DNA from: Bacteroides sp.
GTDB lineage: Bacteria; Bacteroidota; Bacteroidia; Bacteroidales; Bacteroidaceae
NCBI GenBank assembly: GCA_021202275.1
Contig: JAJQDI010000009.1
Span: 310,001 to 374,000 of the forward strand
Length of the DNA stretch: 64,000 bases
Reading direction: 5' to 3'
Both the position numbers and the translations under genes were made by a program. Below the pieces are notes generated by a model. That model made no database searches. It was not told where the DNA came from and was given only the letters and a program-made list of their open reading frames with translations. Below, piece by piece: positions 40,192-50,276 of the stretch. Each line of letters opens with the position of its first letter. Within the stretch, counting starts at the first letter, position 1.

Positions 40192-41342
40192 CTACAAAGA
40201 AGAGTTTAAAAATTCCTCCAATGCTCCCATGGAAATGTTTTTATCGATTATTTTACCCGTGCTGTCTAGTAAAAAATTAGTGGGGAACGCATGAATTAAG
40301 AATCGATGAGACTCTGCTCCGTTTTTGTCCCAATACTGTTTCCAAACAAGATTTTCGTCGACAATCAGATTTTCCCAGTTTTCTTTATTTTTCACTTGAT
40401 CCACAGATATGGCAACGATTTCAAATCCTCGATCGCCATATTGTTTGTACAAATCTCTCAGCTGACCGAACTGCCTTAGGCAGGGACCACAGTTACTATA
40501 CCAAAAATCGACTAATGTAAATTTGTTTGTAAGAAAAATATCAGACGATAAATTCTCTCCATTTGTATTTTGACAATTAAACTCAGGAAATGCACGACCT
40601 ATAGTAAGTTGTTTGCTATCTTGCAATTTATCTTTTAATACTTGCCCTGCATATCCATTTTTAAGATCGTCTGAAAAAGCATTGTATATCGAATCAAATA
40701 TAGGTTCATAACCCCAACCCATTAACCGGATAAGTTTCCAGAATGCAACTTTTGAGTTTGGATTTTTTTCCGTATATCTTAATAATGTGCTATCACTCGC
40801 GTTATCTAAAGCCTTCCGTTCCTGATCGGATGTCAGGCTTACCGAGCTGGGAAGGTCATAGTTATGGAGCTTATACAAACTATCTGTTTCTTGATAAAAC
40901 AAATCATATTTTGCATGTATCTCTTCAAAAAAAACCAAGTAGTTTGGATACTCCTCCAGCATGGTCTTGTTTTTGACCTCAGGCACTTCTCTCGGCGAAT
41001 CTATATTTATAGAAATAGTCTGCAGCCCTTTATCAATAATGAATTCTGATGACATATAAGTAGGACCGTAAATAGTATCGTTATCCAGATCTATAACTAC
41101 TTCCTGTGACTCGGGAATGTATCCGGAAATAGAAAACTTCTGGTCTTTAACTTCTGCACATATTACCTTTTCCTCGTTAGGAATATAATCTGAGTAGAAG
41201 TAGAGACATACTCTACCTGAATCTACATTGATAGTACCATCTATTTGGAAATTAGGTTGTTGTTCTATTTGACCACAAGAACTGATCAGGTACCCTAACA
41301 GGATAATAAATAGTAAATTTCGTTTTTTTTGTTTTTTAACAT
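40192..41342 (-). CDS. TlpA-like thioredoxin-fold lipoprotein with DUF4369-type N-terminus, start frameshifted
   Basis: Restored length is 383 residues. The lipobox region NLLFIILLGYLISSC predicts a periplasmic or outer-membrane lipoprotein. Next comes a DUF4369-like beta domain (FQIDGTINVDSGRVCLYFYS), a helical middle, and a thioredoxin fold with active site FWYSNCGPCLRQF (C-G-P-C) and the cis-Pro FPTNFLL. Such proteins reduce or isomerise disulfides. In the given sequence the frame lacks a start; adding one base to the T6 run at 41332-41337 joins it to the ATG at 41342. Without that change only an internal Met at 41055 is available. It follows the Cys-rich peptide gene by 70 bp on the same strand, suggesting the peptide is a substrate. 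Confidence 0.85.
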
Positions 41343-41412
41343 AATTTGAAGGTAATACCCATTTAATTGAAGATTATAAAAAAGACAAGTGTATTTCACC
41401 TTTATTTTTTGA

Positions 41413-41564
41413 TCAGCATTTAACACAAATTCCACTTTTAGGAGCATGGCTGTAGATATCCCAGGAACTACAACATGGTAGATTCGATGCTCCGCAGGAA
41501 TAGTATACACAGTCACCGCTACCGCCCATTACATTTCTCATTTTTTATAGCCTAGTTTGATCAT
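41413..41564 (-). CDS. Small Cys-rich peptide with double-glycine-like leader, possible secreted peptide or RiPP/bacteriocin precursor
   Basis: A certain short frame (41541-41413) encodes 42 residues beginning MRNVMGG, followed by SGDCVYYSCGASNLPCCSSW and a tail with C-V-K-C: six Cys in 35 residues after Gly-Gly. If the T6 run at 41541-41546 is seven bases long, the frame extends to the ATG at 41564 and adds MIKLGYKK, giving a 50-residue precursor with a leader resembling double-glycine leaders (hydrophobic positions then V-M-G-G). A TATATTTG -7 box lies just upstream (41585-41592). No exporter or modifying enzyme other than the TlpA-like lipoprotein is in the window. The peptide is seen directly; secretion and activity are inference. 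Confidence 0.6.
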
Positions 41565-41584
41565 TGTACTATGTGTACGTGTTG

Positions 41585-41592
41585 CAAATATA
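41585..41592 (-). promoter_or_regulatory. -7 element (TATATTTG) for the peptide-TlpA operon
   Basis: Minus-strand match to TAnnTTTG, placing transcription start near 41578, about 15 nt before the ATG at 41564. No obvious -33 TTG. Confidence 0.5.
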
Positions 41593-42076
41593 AGATCATT
41601 TTTTAATAATTTACTTTTTTAATAAATAATATATCTGACAATCTTGCAGATCTATGATTATCAAACCGTTATAATCTATATTTTAAAAACGATTTATTGT
41701 TAGTACATGATTGGATATTTAATAAATTAAATGTCCAATCATCAATGGAAATATACTATTATTCAATATAAACTCTATTAATTGTTTTAATGTGCATTAA
41801 AATAATCAGATAAACATAGTGTCTATTCATAATACATACTAAGCAAGGTAGGTATGAAGTTTTATTACAGCACAAAGGAAGTAAAGATATGAGCCTGTAC
41901 ATCAGAGAAATTAAAAAAAGTCCTTGCTTTATAGGTAGGGTGAGTCGCCGCCGTATGGGTAACACTTCCCTTTCACTTGGATCTGTAAAATGTCAAAAAT
42001 ATTTTTATTTGTTTGTGTCCCATAAAAGTGAATCACTCCTTTGCTAACGGCTCCAAAAAGAGACAGCAAATGCTTC
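41593..42076. other. AT-rich intergenic region with hairpin
   Basis: A stem-loop GATTGGA/TCCAATC lies at 41709-41740. Two short frames (plus about 41897-42050; minus 41759-41965) overlap with no recognisable domain, and neither is accepted. Confidence 0.4.
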
Positions 42077-42116
42077 AAAAAAAGTCCTGAAAAATTCTCT
42101 TTCAGGACTTTTTTAT
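42077..42116 (-). terminator. Terminator of the NAD(P)-binding reductase gene
   Basis: AAAAGTCCTGAAA and its complement TTTCAGGACTTTT enclose a short AT loop; T tracts flank both sides, so it can act in both directions. Confidence 0.85.
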
Positions 42117-42159
42117 GAGATCGTTACAAACGAATGTATCCTTTGCAACAGAAATACCA

Positions 42160-42810
42160 TCAATACCCGATCGTGAATCGTCTGTAGTGATGTTGAGGCT
42201 TTTCCAGTTCATCAATCATAGCCATGGCATAATCTTCTACAGATATATGGCTTTCTCCTTTCTCATCTTTGATCAGGTAATCCTCTCCCAACCGGTAATT
42301 CCCGGTCCGTGTCCCCTTCGTAAAACTTCCGGCAGGTGAAAAGAATACCCAGTCGAACTCTTTCTCCGGCCGCAGATAATCCATATAAACTTTTGCCAGA
42401 CTTTTTACACCGGGCAAGATCTCTTCGGGGATAGCTCCCGTATCCATCAACCGGACAGTAGGAGAAACCAATAATGAACCGGCTCCACCCACTACCAACA
42501 GTCTTCTTACTCCGGCACGACGTACAGCTTCCAGAATTGAGGAATATCCCCTGAGGGTATCTTCATAGATATCCGGGTTCTTCCATCCGGGATTGTAAGC
42601 ACTGATCACCTGTAACTGACCTTTCAGAATACCTGTCAACTCTTCCGTATTCATAATGTCTGCTCCGATCACTTCCAGATGGAGATCAGACAGAAAGACC
42701 TTCTCCGGATGGCGAACAACGGTTTTCACTTTATATCCCCTGGACAATGCTTCTTTCACAATAGCAGTCCCCACAAAACCACTACCACCTATAATTAAAA
42801 CCTCTTTCAT
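42160..42810 (-). CDS. NAD(P)H-binding atypical SDR family protein
   Basis: 216 residues, cytoplasmic. N-terminal Rossmann motif IIGGSGFVGTAIV and the acidic/basic loop VVRHPEK suggest NADPH binding. VVGGAGSLLVSP and FFSPAGSFTKGTRTGNYRLG match the YwnB/RrrA-like atypical short-chain dehydrogenases. It has no classic Tyr-x3-Lys catalytic pair that I can see, in keeping with this subgroup. Monocistronic, ending at the 42077 terminator. Reaction unknown. Confidence 0.88.
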   Translation of the reverse strand: MKEVLIIGGSGFVGTAIVKEALSRGYKVKTVVRHPEKVFLSDLHLEVIGADIMNTEELTGILKGQLQVISAYNPGWKNPDIYEDTLRGYSSILEAVRRAGVRRLLVVGGAGSLLVSPTVRLMDTGAIPEEILPGVKSLAKVYMDYLRPEKEFDWVFFSPAGSFTKGTRTGNYRLGEDYLIKDEKGESHISVEDYAMAMIDELEKPQHHYRRFTIGY

Positions 42811-43070
42811 CTTTTCGTCTTATATATTATATTTACTAATTCCGCACATACGTTCAACCCTATACTCATAAATTATCTACCTGATCATAAACAAGGAATA
42901 TACTTTACAGATCCCGCGACCAATCCATAGGTTCCTATTCGGTGATCCGAATTGGTTCGTCTCATCAGTTTTTCTAAACATTATGCTCCGAAGGTTTGTT
43001 TTGAGAAAGAATAAATAGTAAGAAATGTTATTTTTATTATAAATAAATATTTATCCTAAACTTAAAAACT

Positions 43071-44054
43071 ATGTTTAATCATGTAAAAGCCGCTCCGGAC
43101 TATCTGGAAGATGATCATCTGAGTGTAGGTACCAAAGAGTACCTGAAAGTACTGAATGCCAGTGATACCCCTGTGGAGTCGTTGCCTCCCGCGGAAGCGC
43201 GTAAAGTCCTTGAAAATGCTCAGTCTTCGGTGAAAGTAGATCTGTCAGGTATTGAAGAGACTTATAAGACCATCTCTCAGGATGGCCTGTCAGTAAACCT
43301 GGTTATCGTACATCCCGAAGGAGTCACAGAAAAACTCCCTGTATTTATGTTCCTCCACGGTGGTGGATGGGTCTTGGGCGACTATCCCACTCACAAACGT
43401 CTGGTACGTGATGTAGTCGTAGAATCAGGCTTCGCTGCTGTATTCGTGGAATATACCCGCTCGCCGGAAGCAAAATATCCCGTTGCGGTCAACGAATGTT
43501 ACGCGGCCACCAAATGGGTAGCGGAAAACGGCGACCAGATCAATGTCGACGGAAACAAATTAGGTGTGGTAGGTAACAGTGCCGGGGGTAATATGACTAT
43601 TGTCACTTGCCTGAAAGCCAAAGAAAACAACGGACCAAAGATCAAGTGTCAGGTACTTATGTGGCCTTATTCAGACGCCGGAACCGATTTCGACTCTTAC
43701 AAAGAGTTTGGCAAAGAACGCTTCCTCACCACCCCGTTGATGGAATGGATGCGCGATAATTACCTTTCAAATACGGACGAGTACGATGATATCCATGTTT
43801 CTCCGATGCGCGCTACCTCCGAACAGTTGGCAGGTCTGCCTCCTACCCTGATCGAAGTTGCAGAAAATGATATCCTCAGAGACGGGGGTGAAGAATTGGG
43901 ACGACATCTGGATGCAGCGGGTGTATATACCACCACCATACGTTTCAATGGTGTGACTCATGACTGGGGACTTCTCAACGGCTTTGCTGAGATCTCACCG
44001 GTGAAGAGCCTGGCTCTGTTCTCTGCCGCTTTCCTCAAAAACTACCTGAAGTAA
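43071..44054 (+). CDS. Alpha/beta hydrolase, HSL-type esterase
   Basis: 327 residues without signal peptide. Oxyanion-hole motif FLHGGGWVLGD, nucleophile elbow VGNSAGGN (Ser), then Asp in EVAENDILRDGGE and His in VTHDWGLLN. This is the hormone-sensitive lipase family, hydrolysing short acyl esters. Substrate unknown. Monocistronic; a terminator follows at 44089. Confidence 0.93.
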   Translation: MFNHVKAAPDYLEDDHLSVGTKEYLKVLNASDTPVESLPPAEARKVLENAQSSVKVDLSGIEETYKTISQDGLSVNLVIVHPEGVTEKLPVFMFLHGGGWVLGDYPTHKRLVRDVVVESGFAAVFVEYTRSPEAKYPVAVNECYAATKWVAENGDQINVDGNKLGVVGNSAGGNMTIVTCLKAKENNGPKIKCQVLMWPYSDAGTDFDSYKEFGKERFLTTPLMEWMRDNYLSNTDEYDDIHVSPMRATSEQLAGLPPTLIEVAENDILRDGGEELGRHLDAAGVYTTTIRFNGVTHDWGLLNGFAEISPVKSLALFSAAFLKNYLK

Positions 44055-44088
44055 GTTTCCCAGGAAAAAAGAAACGAACAGAGAAAAT

Positions 44089-44122
44089 AAAAAAGTCCTT
44101 TTTCAGAAAAGGACTTTTTTTA
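44089..44122. terminator. Bidirectional terminator between esterase and UPF0158 genes
   Basis: AAAAAGTCCTTTT and AAAAGGACTTTTT form the stem around TCAG, with A and T tracts on both sides; it sits between convergent genes. Confidence 0.9.
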
Positions 44123-44137
44123 TGGAAATATATCCGT

Positions 44138-44719
44138 TTACTCTTCCGGAAGTTCAACTTCCGCCAATCGTTCTTTTACATAGTTAATGATCTCCTGCTT
44201 TTTAAATACATTCCATACATCTTCCTTTGCCGCTTCCTTCAGTATTTTCAGGAAATTGCGCAGAGGCTGATCGGTTTCAAGCACATTCCTCAGTTGTGCA
44301 GACAGTTTATTGTCGTCCATCTCATTGACATACTTCTCCATGATCAGCCGCAGATCTTCTTTCTGAGGCGGATCAATCCGTATGTAGTGATCCCACTTCA
44401 TATAGTTGAGGTCAAATTCATCGATCATATCCTCATTTTGCTCGGCGATCTCTACAGGATGAAAATATCCTTCGCAGGCAACCTGTTCTATCTCCTCAGT
44501 GTCGGGATTAAAGAAACAGATATATCCTTCGTTCACCGCGTCGGCTATCTGCATAACAATACTTGAATAATCTGACGAAGCAGGCGAAGGGATCTCATGG
44601 GAGGGAGTACCGGCATCCAGCTCTTCCAGCAGATTAAATACCTGTGACAACTTCTTTTCATCGTTACGAATCAGATAAAGCATCGAAGTAACCTCTTTAT
44701 ATAACTCTTTTGTTTTCAT
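44138..44719 (-). CDS. UPF0158 family protein
   Basis: 193 residues, acidic, soluble. SSIVMQIADAVNEGYICFFN with the following DTEEIEQV and the FRDF-like helix region near RNFLKILKEAAKEDVWNVFK match the UPF0158 family of unknown function. Single gene, convergent with the esterase. Confidence 0.82.
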   Translation of the reverse strand: MKTKELYKEVTSMLYLIRNDEKKLSQVFNLLEELDAGTPSHEIPSPASSDYSSIVMQIADAVNEGYICFFNPDTEEIEQVACEGYFHPVEIAEQNEDMIDEFDLNYMKWDHYIRIDPPQKEDLRLIMEKYVNEMDDNKLSAQLRNVLETDQPLRNFLKILKEAAKEDVWNVFKKQEIINYVKERLAEVELPEE

Positions 44720-44936
44720 ATATTCCTGATTTTAATGATTGTTCCGAATAGCGTATTAACAAAGATTCTTTACCGTTTGTTCCATCCCGAAGCCATCAGA
44801 TGGTCTTCCCATACTGTCAAATACACAATTAATCATTCATTTTCCGGTTTCATTAATCAAAATCAGTTGTCGAAACGTTTTCACTTAATTACGTAGGATT
44901 CACAGCATACTTAATATATTAATTATACCAACAGAT

Positions 44937-46148
44937 ATGAAAAATAATATTTTTAAACTTACTGTCTCCCAGCTGAAAGAGATCGCGTTGCTGCTCCAGA
45001 GCAGAATAGAAATAGGACTCCGGGAAGACAACACTGAGATCCAATGTATACCTACTTATGTGTATCCTACGGAAAAGCCACTCGAAGGCGAAGCCCTTGT
45101 ATTGGACCTCGGAGGAACAAATTACCGGGTAGCTGTGGTAGAGTTCACTACAGCAGGTCCTGTTATCCATCCCAACGACGGTTGGAAAAAAGACCTCTCC
45201 ATCATGAAACAGCAGGGATATACCCGTACGGAATTATTCAAAGAGCTGACCGACCCGATCTGCGCCACCAAACATGACAACGAAATGCCCATCGGATATT
45301 GCTTTTTTTATCCTGCCGAATCGCTGCCGGGAGGAGATGCTCGGTTGCTTCGCTGGACCAAAGATGTAAACATACAGGAAATGATCGGACAACCCATCGG
45401 ACAGCCTCTGCTTGAGGAGCTGAATGCGCACTGCTCCAACCGCTTCAGTGGTATACGCGTTATCAATGACACAGTAGCCAGTCTGTTCGCCGGACTGACA
45501 GACAGGAGTTACGATGCGTATATAGGCCTGATTGTAGGTACAGGAACCAATATGGCTACCTTCATCCGGTCCGATAAGATCAGTAAATTGCCAGACGAGC
45601 AAAAGCAACAACAAAACCTGGTGCCTGTCAATCTGGAATCGGGCAATTTCAATCCACCTTACCTTACCCTGATCGATGATACCGTAGATGCTTTTTCGGA
45701 TAGCAAAGGAAGGCAGCGATTTGAAAAAGCCGTATCCGGAATGTACCTGGGAGATATTTTAAAAGCCGTATTCCCTTTCAATGAGTTTGAAGAGAAGTTC
45801 GATGCCCAGAAACTCACAACGATCATGAGTTATCCCGATCTTCACAAAAGAAAGTATGTACAGGTAGCGAGATGGATATACAAACGTTCCGCCCAATTGG
45901 TCGCAGCCTCTTTAGCCGGTCTGATCTTACTGCTTGTCTCTCACAATCCGGAGGTAAAACGTGTGTGCCTGATAGCCGAAGGCAGTCTGTTCTGGAGTGA
46001 GAACAGAAAAGGAAAAAACTATCAACAGATTGTTATGGAAGAGCTACAGACTATATTACTGAGCCTGGATATCCATGAAGTAGAAGTACACATCAAACAG
46101 ATGGAGAACGCCAACCTGATCGGTACAGCTATCGCTGCAAAAAGCTGA
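44937..46148 (+). CDS. Hexokinase (eukaryotic-type hexokinase family)
   Basis: 403 residues. The phosphate-binding LVLDLGGTNYRVAVVEF, the small-domain sugar-binding region around KHDNEMPIGYCFFYPAESLP and the VNDTVASLFAGLTD-like segment (IRVINDTVASLFAG) place it in the hexokinase_1/2 family, not ROK. IGLIVGTGTNMA is the second phosphate loop. It phosphorylates glucose or other hexoses with ATP in the cytoplasm. Bacteroides use such an enzyme for hexose entry into glycolysis. Monocistronic; no good -7 match seen in the 217 bp upstream. Confidence 0.93.
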   Translation: MKNNIFKLTVSQLKEIALLLQSRIEIGLREDNTEIQCIPTYVYPTEKPLEGEALVLDLGGTNYRVAVVEFTTAGPVIHPNDGWKKDLSIMKQQGYTRTELFKELTDPICATKHDNEMPIGYCFFYPAESLPGGDARLLRWTKDVNIQEMIGQPIGQPLLEELNAHCSNRFSGIRVINDTVASLFAGLTDRSYDAYIGLIVGTGTNMATFIRSDKISKLPDEQKQQQNLVPVNLESGNFNPPYLTLIDDTVDAFSDSKGRQRFEKAVSGMYLGDILKAVFPFNEFEEKFDAQKLTTIMSYPDLHKRKYVQVARWIYKRSAQLVAASLAGLILLLVSHNPEVKRVCLIAEGSLFWSENRKGKNYQQIVMEELQTILLSLDIHEVEVHIKQMENANLIGTAIAAKS

Positions 46149-46237
46149 TGGGTTAGTATGGAATGAACAAAGGAAATTACAGGAATACCTTTGTAATCAT
46201 CTACCTGTAGAGACGAGGAGAGATTTACGATGTACTG

Positions 46238-46711
46238 AACCAACGGTCAGCAAAGCTAATTACGATGTACGATTATTCCCTGCGGTCATGACCATTATCT
46301 GATGAGTAACACTGAGGAACGTTGAACATACAATGTATTCTCAGAAAATAAATTATTTGTAGAGAGAGATTCAGAATTGGGTTTCCGTGAGAGAGGTATT
46401 CCTTTTATTCTTTTGTCTGAAAAATAGACAGAAGAACAAAAGAACAGATGAAGAAAGAGAATATATGTGTAGAACCACATGTATTTACAAGTAATGAGAC
46501 ATATCTTAAAACTTATCACTTATAACTTATCACTTAAAACTCTTATCTGTTCTTTTGTTCTTCTGTCTGATAAAAAGAAAACCTGTCCAACCAAATAAAC
46601 AGTAATCTCAATCGTAATTAGCTTTGCTGACCGTTGGTTGACTTCGTCGACCCTTGGTTCGTAAATCGTCAACGTTCCTGGATGTTAAGAATGGAATAAG
46701 GGTCATGACCG
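46238..46711. repeat. Intergenic mosaic of inverted repeats
   Basis: A perfect 29-bp inverted repeat (46238-46266 with 46611-46639, core CAACGGTCAGCAAAGC) encloses a perfect 24-bp inverted repeat (46426-46449 with 46545-46568, core AGAAGAACAAAAGAAC). Shorter inverted pairs are AGGAACGTTGA (46315-46325, 46669-46679) and GGTCATGACC (near 46284 and 46701). The order of arms is not fully nested, so it looks rearranged. TTACGA/GTAAATCGT words recur here and at 53640-53670. No transposase frame is present. It may be a MITE-like or palindromic intergenic element. Confidence 0.75.
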
Positions 46712-46729
46712 AAGGGAGTAAAACGTCAA

Positions 46730-47617
46730 TTATATATCATCCTCTCCATGCGATTGATACTGCAAAGGAGTCATTCCCGTATGCGTACGGAAAAAGCGTA
46801 TAAAGTAAGAAGGGTCTTCAAAGTTCATACGATCGGCAACCTGGGAAACGGAGCAATCTGTATATCTCAATAATTTCTTTGCCTCGGATATTCTCCATTT
46901 CTGAATGTATTTTTTCACACTGATCCCGGTCACATTCTTCACGATATCACTCAGATAGTCCGGAGTTATATGTAGCTTACCGGCATAATAACTGACACGT
47001 CCTTCTCCGATACCGGAACGACAGATCAGTTCGGTAAAGGTATTAAAATAAGAGTTCTGTCTCCCTTTGTTTGCCGGGACCTGAGTTATATTTCTGTCGT
47101 ATTCACGCCGCAAAAGTATTAATATCTCATACAACAAAGCACGGAGCATATGCTGGTCGATCCCGTTCTCCGGATCGATCTCTTTACGGATCTCTTTGAG
47201 TAGTCCGATGATCCTTTCCCACAACTCAGGAGGCAACGAAAGTCGGGAAGAAAGCCGCGTATCCTGGAAGAAGGACAGCTTCTCCACAAACAAAGAGTCA
47301 TTGAAAAAATGGGTCAGAAACTCTTTCTCAAAAATAAGAGCATATCCCTGAGAGATGTGTTCACAGTTCCAGTAACGCAGATCACCGGGAAAAGAGAACA
47401 TAGCATCTCCGGCAGACGCCTGATACATCGCACCATTCACAAAGAAATCTCCACTTCCCTCTGTGATGAAGGTGATATCAAAATAAGACAGCGTATGATA
47501 AGGATCCCGCAACAGATATTTTTTTATCTGCCGCAGTTCCACAACATCTACCTGCAATTTACTGCCGTACTTGTTCCGGTGAAACGTATATAAAGGAATG
47601 CTTTTCCGGTGTGTCAT
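46730..47617 (-). CDS. AraC family transcriptional regulator
   Basis: About 295 residues from the ATG at 47617 (MTHRKSIPLYTF); an in-frame start at 47686 would add 23 residues. N-terminal cupin-like sensor (YFDITFITEGSGDFFVNGAM) and C-terminal AraC HTH pair with ITPDYLSDIVKNVTGISVKK and QVADRMNFEDPSYFIRFFRT. Divergent from glutamate decarboxylase with about 230 bp between, so it may regulate that gene, but no operator was found. Confidence 0.9.
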   Translation of the reverse strand: MTHRKSIPLYTFHRNKYGSKLQVDVVELRQIKKYLLRDPYHTLSYFDITFITEGSGDFFVNGAMYQASAGDAMFSFPGDLRYWNCEHISQGYALIFEKEFLTHFFNDSLFVEKLSFFQDTRLSSRLSLPPELWERIIGLLKEIRKEIDPENGIDQHMLRALLYEILILLRREYDRNITQVPANKGRQNSYFNTFTELICRSGIGEGRVSYYAGKLHITPDYLSDIVKNVTGISVKKYIQKWRISEAKKLLRYTDCSVSQVADRMNFEDPSYFIRFFRTHTGMTPLQYQSHGEDDI

Positions 47618-47847
47618 CCTCGTTACTTTAAAAGATCCTGTTGCCCATCCTATAGATTTGTCACAGATAGTTACTGACAAAAGCATAACCAGATTGCATC
47701 TAAAGATAAAAACAATCTTTGAAAATGAAGTGTTATCAACACATAATCTTACAGAGAAAAAAGAACATGGGTATCCCGAATACCGGCTCTGTAATTTTCT
47801 TCTGAAGTCTTATACTATAGTTAATAACCATTTAAAAGTAGAGAATT

Positions 47848-49239
47848 ATGCCTTTACATGTAACTAAATCCCGTAAGCATGACAGTGAATACGATCTCTA
47901 TTCACGGTATGCGGCTACCCACAACATTCCCAAATACCAGATGGCCGACGAGCCCAACGATCCGAAACTTGTTCTGGACCTGCTACTGGACGAATTGCTG
48001 CTGGATGGAAATGCCAAGCAGAATCTGGCAACGTTCTGTCAGACAGATGTAGACACTTCCATTCATAAATTAATGGATAAATGTCTGGATAAAAATATGA
48101 TCGATAAAGACGAATATCCGCAAACAGCAGAAATAGAGAATCGTTGCGTACATATCCTGGCCGATCTGTGGAACTCTCCGGAAAGCGCCTCTACCATCGG
48201 ATGTTCTACCACCGGTTCCAGTGAGGCTGCTATGTTGGGAGGACTTGCCCTGAAATGGAAGTGGCGGGAAAAACGCAGGAAAGAGGGTAAACCTTATGAC
48301 AAACCCAATATCATTACAGGTCCGGTACAGATCTGCTGGCACAAATTCGCGCGCTATTTTGATGTGGAGATCAGAGAAATACCGATGGAGCATGGTCGTC
48401 TTCTGATGAACGCCGAAGAGGTGGTCAAACGCATCGATGAGAATACCATAGGAGTGGTACCGACGTTCGGAGTCACTTTTACCCTGGAATACGAAGATGT
48501 CAAAGCCATAAGCGATGCATTGGATCAATATGAGAAAGAAAAAGGATTGGATATTCCCATTCATGTAGACGCGGCAAGCGGAGGGTTCATCGCACCTTTC
48601 ATCCAGCCTGATATTGTCTGGGACTTCCGGCTGCCACGTGTGAAATCGATCAACGCTTCCGGACACAAATACGGATTGTCTCCTTTAGGAGTGGGTTGGG
48701 TGATCTGGCGGGAAGAGACCGATCTGCCGGAAGATCTCATTTTCCGGGTCAATTACCTGGGAGGTGATATGCCTACTTTCGCACTGAACTTCTCACGTCC
48801 GGGAGGTCAGATCATCGCTCAATACTACAACCTGCTCCGCCACGGCAAAGAAGGATACCGGCGTATCCAGCAGGCTTGTCTGGACCATGGCATCTATATT
48901 GCCAAAGAGGTAAAGAAACTGGGTATATTTGATATTCTATACGATGGCAAAAGCGCGCTTCCGGGTGCTGCCTGGATGCTTAAGAAAGGGATCGATCCGG
49001 GATTCAGTTTATACGACCTTTCCGATAAGATGAGATCCAGAGGATGGCAGATCGCCTCCTATTCTCTGCCTGCCAATTGTCAGGATATGGTGATACAACG
49101 CGTACTTGTACGTCATGGATTCAGCAGAGACATGGCCGAATTGATGATAGAGGATCTGAAACGCTGTATCGAATACCTCAGAAAAAACCCTGTCACCGAA
49201 GGAGGCGATGAAAAAGACGCAGGTGGATATCATCACTGA
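47848..49239 (+). CDS. gadB: Glutamate decarboxylase
   Basis: 463 residues. PLP-dependent enzyme that makes GABA from glutamate and consumes a proton, giving acid resistance. It starts with the family N-terminus ([20 protein letters not shown]), has [20 protein letters not shown] for cofactor binding, [13 protein letters not shown], and the PLP Lys in [18 protein letters not shown]. No gadC antiporter or glutaminase is adjacent, unlike several Bacteroidales loci. The last residues are poorly conserved ([10 protein letters not shown]). Terminator at 49254. Confidence 0.96.
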   Translation: MPLHVTKSRKHDSEYDLYSRYAATHNIPKYQMADEPNDPKLVLDLLLDELLLDGNAKQNLATFCQTDVDTSIHKLMDKCLDKNMIDKDEYPQTAEIENRCVHILADLWNSPESASTIGCSTTGSSEAAMLGGLALKWKWREKRRKEGKPYDKPNIITGPVQICWHKFARYFDVEIREIPMEHGRLLMNAEEVVKRIDENTIGVVPTFGVTFTLEYEDVKAISDALDQYEKEKGLDIPIHVDAASGGFIAPFIQPDIVWDFRLPRVKSINASGHKYGLSPLGVGWVIWREETDLPEDLIFRVNYLGGDMPTFALNFSRPGGQIIAQYYNLLRHGKEGYRRIQQACLDHGIYIAKEVKKLGIFDILYDGKSALPGAAWMLKKGIDPGFSLYDLSDKMRSRGWQIASYSLPANCQDMVIQRVLVRHGFSRDMAELMIEDLKRCIEYLRKNPVTEGGDEKDAGGYHH

Positions 49240-49253
49240 TATTCATCGGGATC

Positions 49254-49287
49254 AAAAAACCGGTTCTCTGGAGAACCGGTTTTTTAA
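49254..49287. terminator. Terminator of gadB
   Basis: AAAAAACCGGTTCT and AGAACCGGTTTTTT form a near-perfect palindromic stem with a CTGG loop, flanked by A and T runs. Confidence 0.92.
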
Positions 49288-49310
49288 TAAATGCCCAAAG
49301 ATCTCTGATA

Positions 49311-50276
49311 TCACAGAGAACTGATAATGTCGCGCTGTTTATTGAAAAAGAGAATACGCTGTTTCTCTCCACTTTCCGAAATAAGAGTAGACTGCCGTTT
49401 CAACGACTGTATCCATATCTTTACCCGTTCGAAAGTCATTTTATCGTTGGAAGCTACGCTGTTCAGGATAAAAGCCCCGATCATGGTTAAGTGCACCTGA
49501 TTGCTGGCCATATAGCTATAGTTGGTATCAAAATTTATATTGGAGATATAGAAATGGATACGATTTCCGTTCTCTTTATAATATGCGGTGATACTCAAAC
49601 GTTCCAAATCTTCCAGCAAACACAACAGTTCCTCCTTGATAATCTCCAGTTCTTCCGGTTCTATCAGATGAACATTGGTGAAATATTTCAGATCATTCAC
49701 CAGGTAATAGAAAACTAAATTATCAAAGATAATCTTAGTCATCTTAAAGTTACGATGATAGTTTATCGTATCCTGCTGAAGTTTCCTCAAACGCTCGGGT
49801 ATGTGAATATCTTTATAATAAATAGGAATTTCCGAAAGCCCATATTGATACATCCATTTAAACAAATAAAAACGGGTGAGATGGGTATATTTATAATAGA
49901 AAAAAGAAGGGATCATATTGGTAGAGCCTGCCATTTCAGAATCAGGAGAAGTTTTGATGGCATCCAGAAAATCAATAAATCCCTGCATCATCTGATAATC
50001 TATCTCCTGGGGATTGACATGCTCCGTCATTTTCAACTGGAAAGGCTTGCTGCGTAGCGAGTCGACCTGCGCGAATTCGTCTAAAGAAATACCTAATTCC
50101 CGGGCAATCAATATAATTTCAGAAAAAGTAAAAGAAACTTCACCCCGCAACCTCCTGTATACCGCCATTTTATCTATGGACAATATATCTACCAATACAT
50201 TTGTCAGATTAGCCTTCTGTGGTACTCTTGCTCTGATAGCCTCCAACAAATCCTGGTGTAGTAGAAGGTCTCTCAT
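49311..50276 (-). CDS. HTH-domain protein, putative transcriptional regulator
   Basis: 321 residues. The N-terminal 80 residues resemble a Cro/C1-type helix-turn-helix (DKMAVYRRLRGEVSFTFSEI, then IARELGISLDEF). The remaining 240 residues are predicted helical with many aromatic residues (SFFYYKYTHLTRFYLFKWMY) and no recognised domain. This layout recurs in Bacteroidales orphan regulators. Convergent with gadB; no evidence that it controls it. Confidence 0.75.
   Translation of the reverse strand: MRDLLLHQDLLEAIRARVPQKANLTNVLVDILSIDKMAVYRRLRGEVSFTFSEIILIARELGISLDEFAQVDSLRSKPFQLKMTEHVNPQEIDYQMMQGFIDFLDAIKTSPDSEMAGSTNMIPSFFYYKYTHLTRFYLFKWMYQYGLSEIPIYYKDIHIPERLRKLQQDTINYHRNFKMTKIIFDNLVFYYLVNDLKYFTNVHLIEPEELEIIKEELLCLLEDLERLSITAYYKENGNRIHFYISNINFDTNYSYMASNQVHLTMIGAFILNSVASNDKMTFERVKIWIQSLKRQSTLISESGEKQRILFFNKQRDIISSL

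Noticed and set aside
39721..42116. Integrated element at tRNA-Asp
   Set aside because: The segment after the tRNA is AT-rich and holds an odd peptide gene, but no integrase and no duplicated tRNA 3' end were found.
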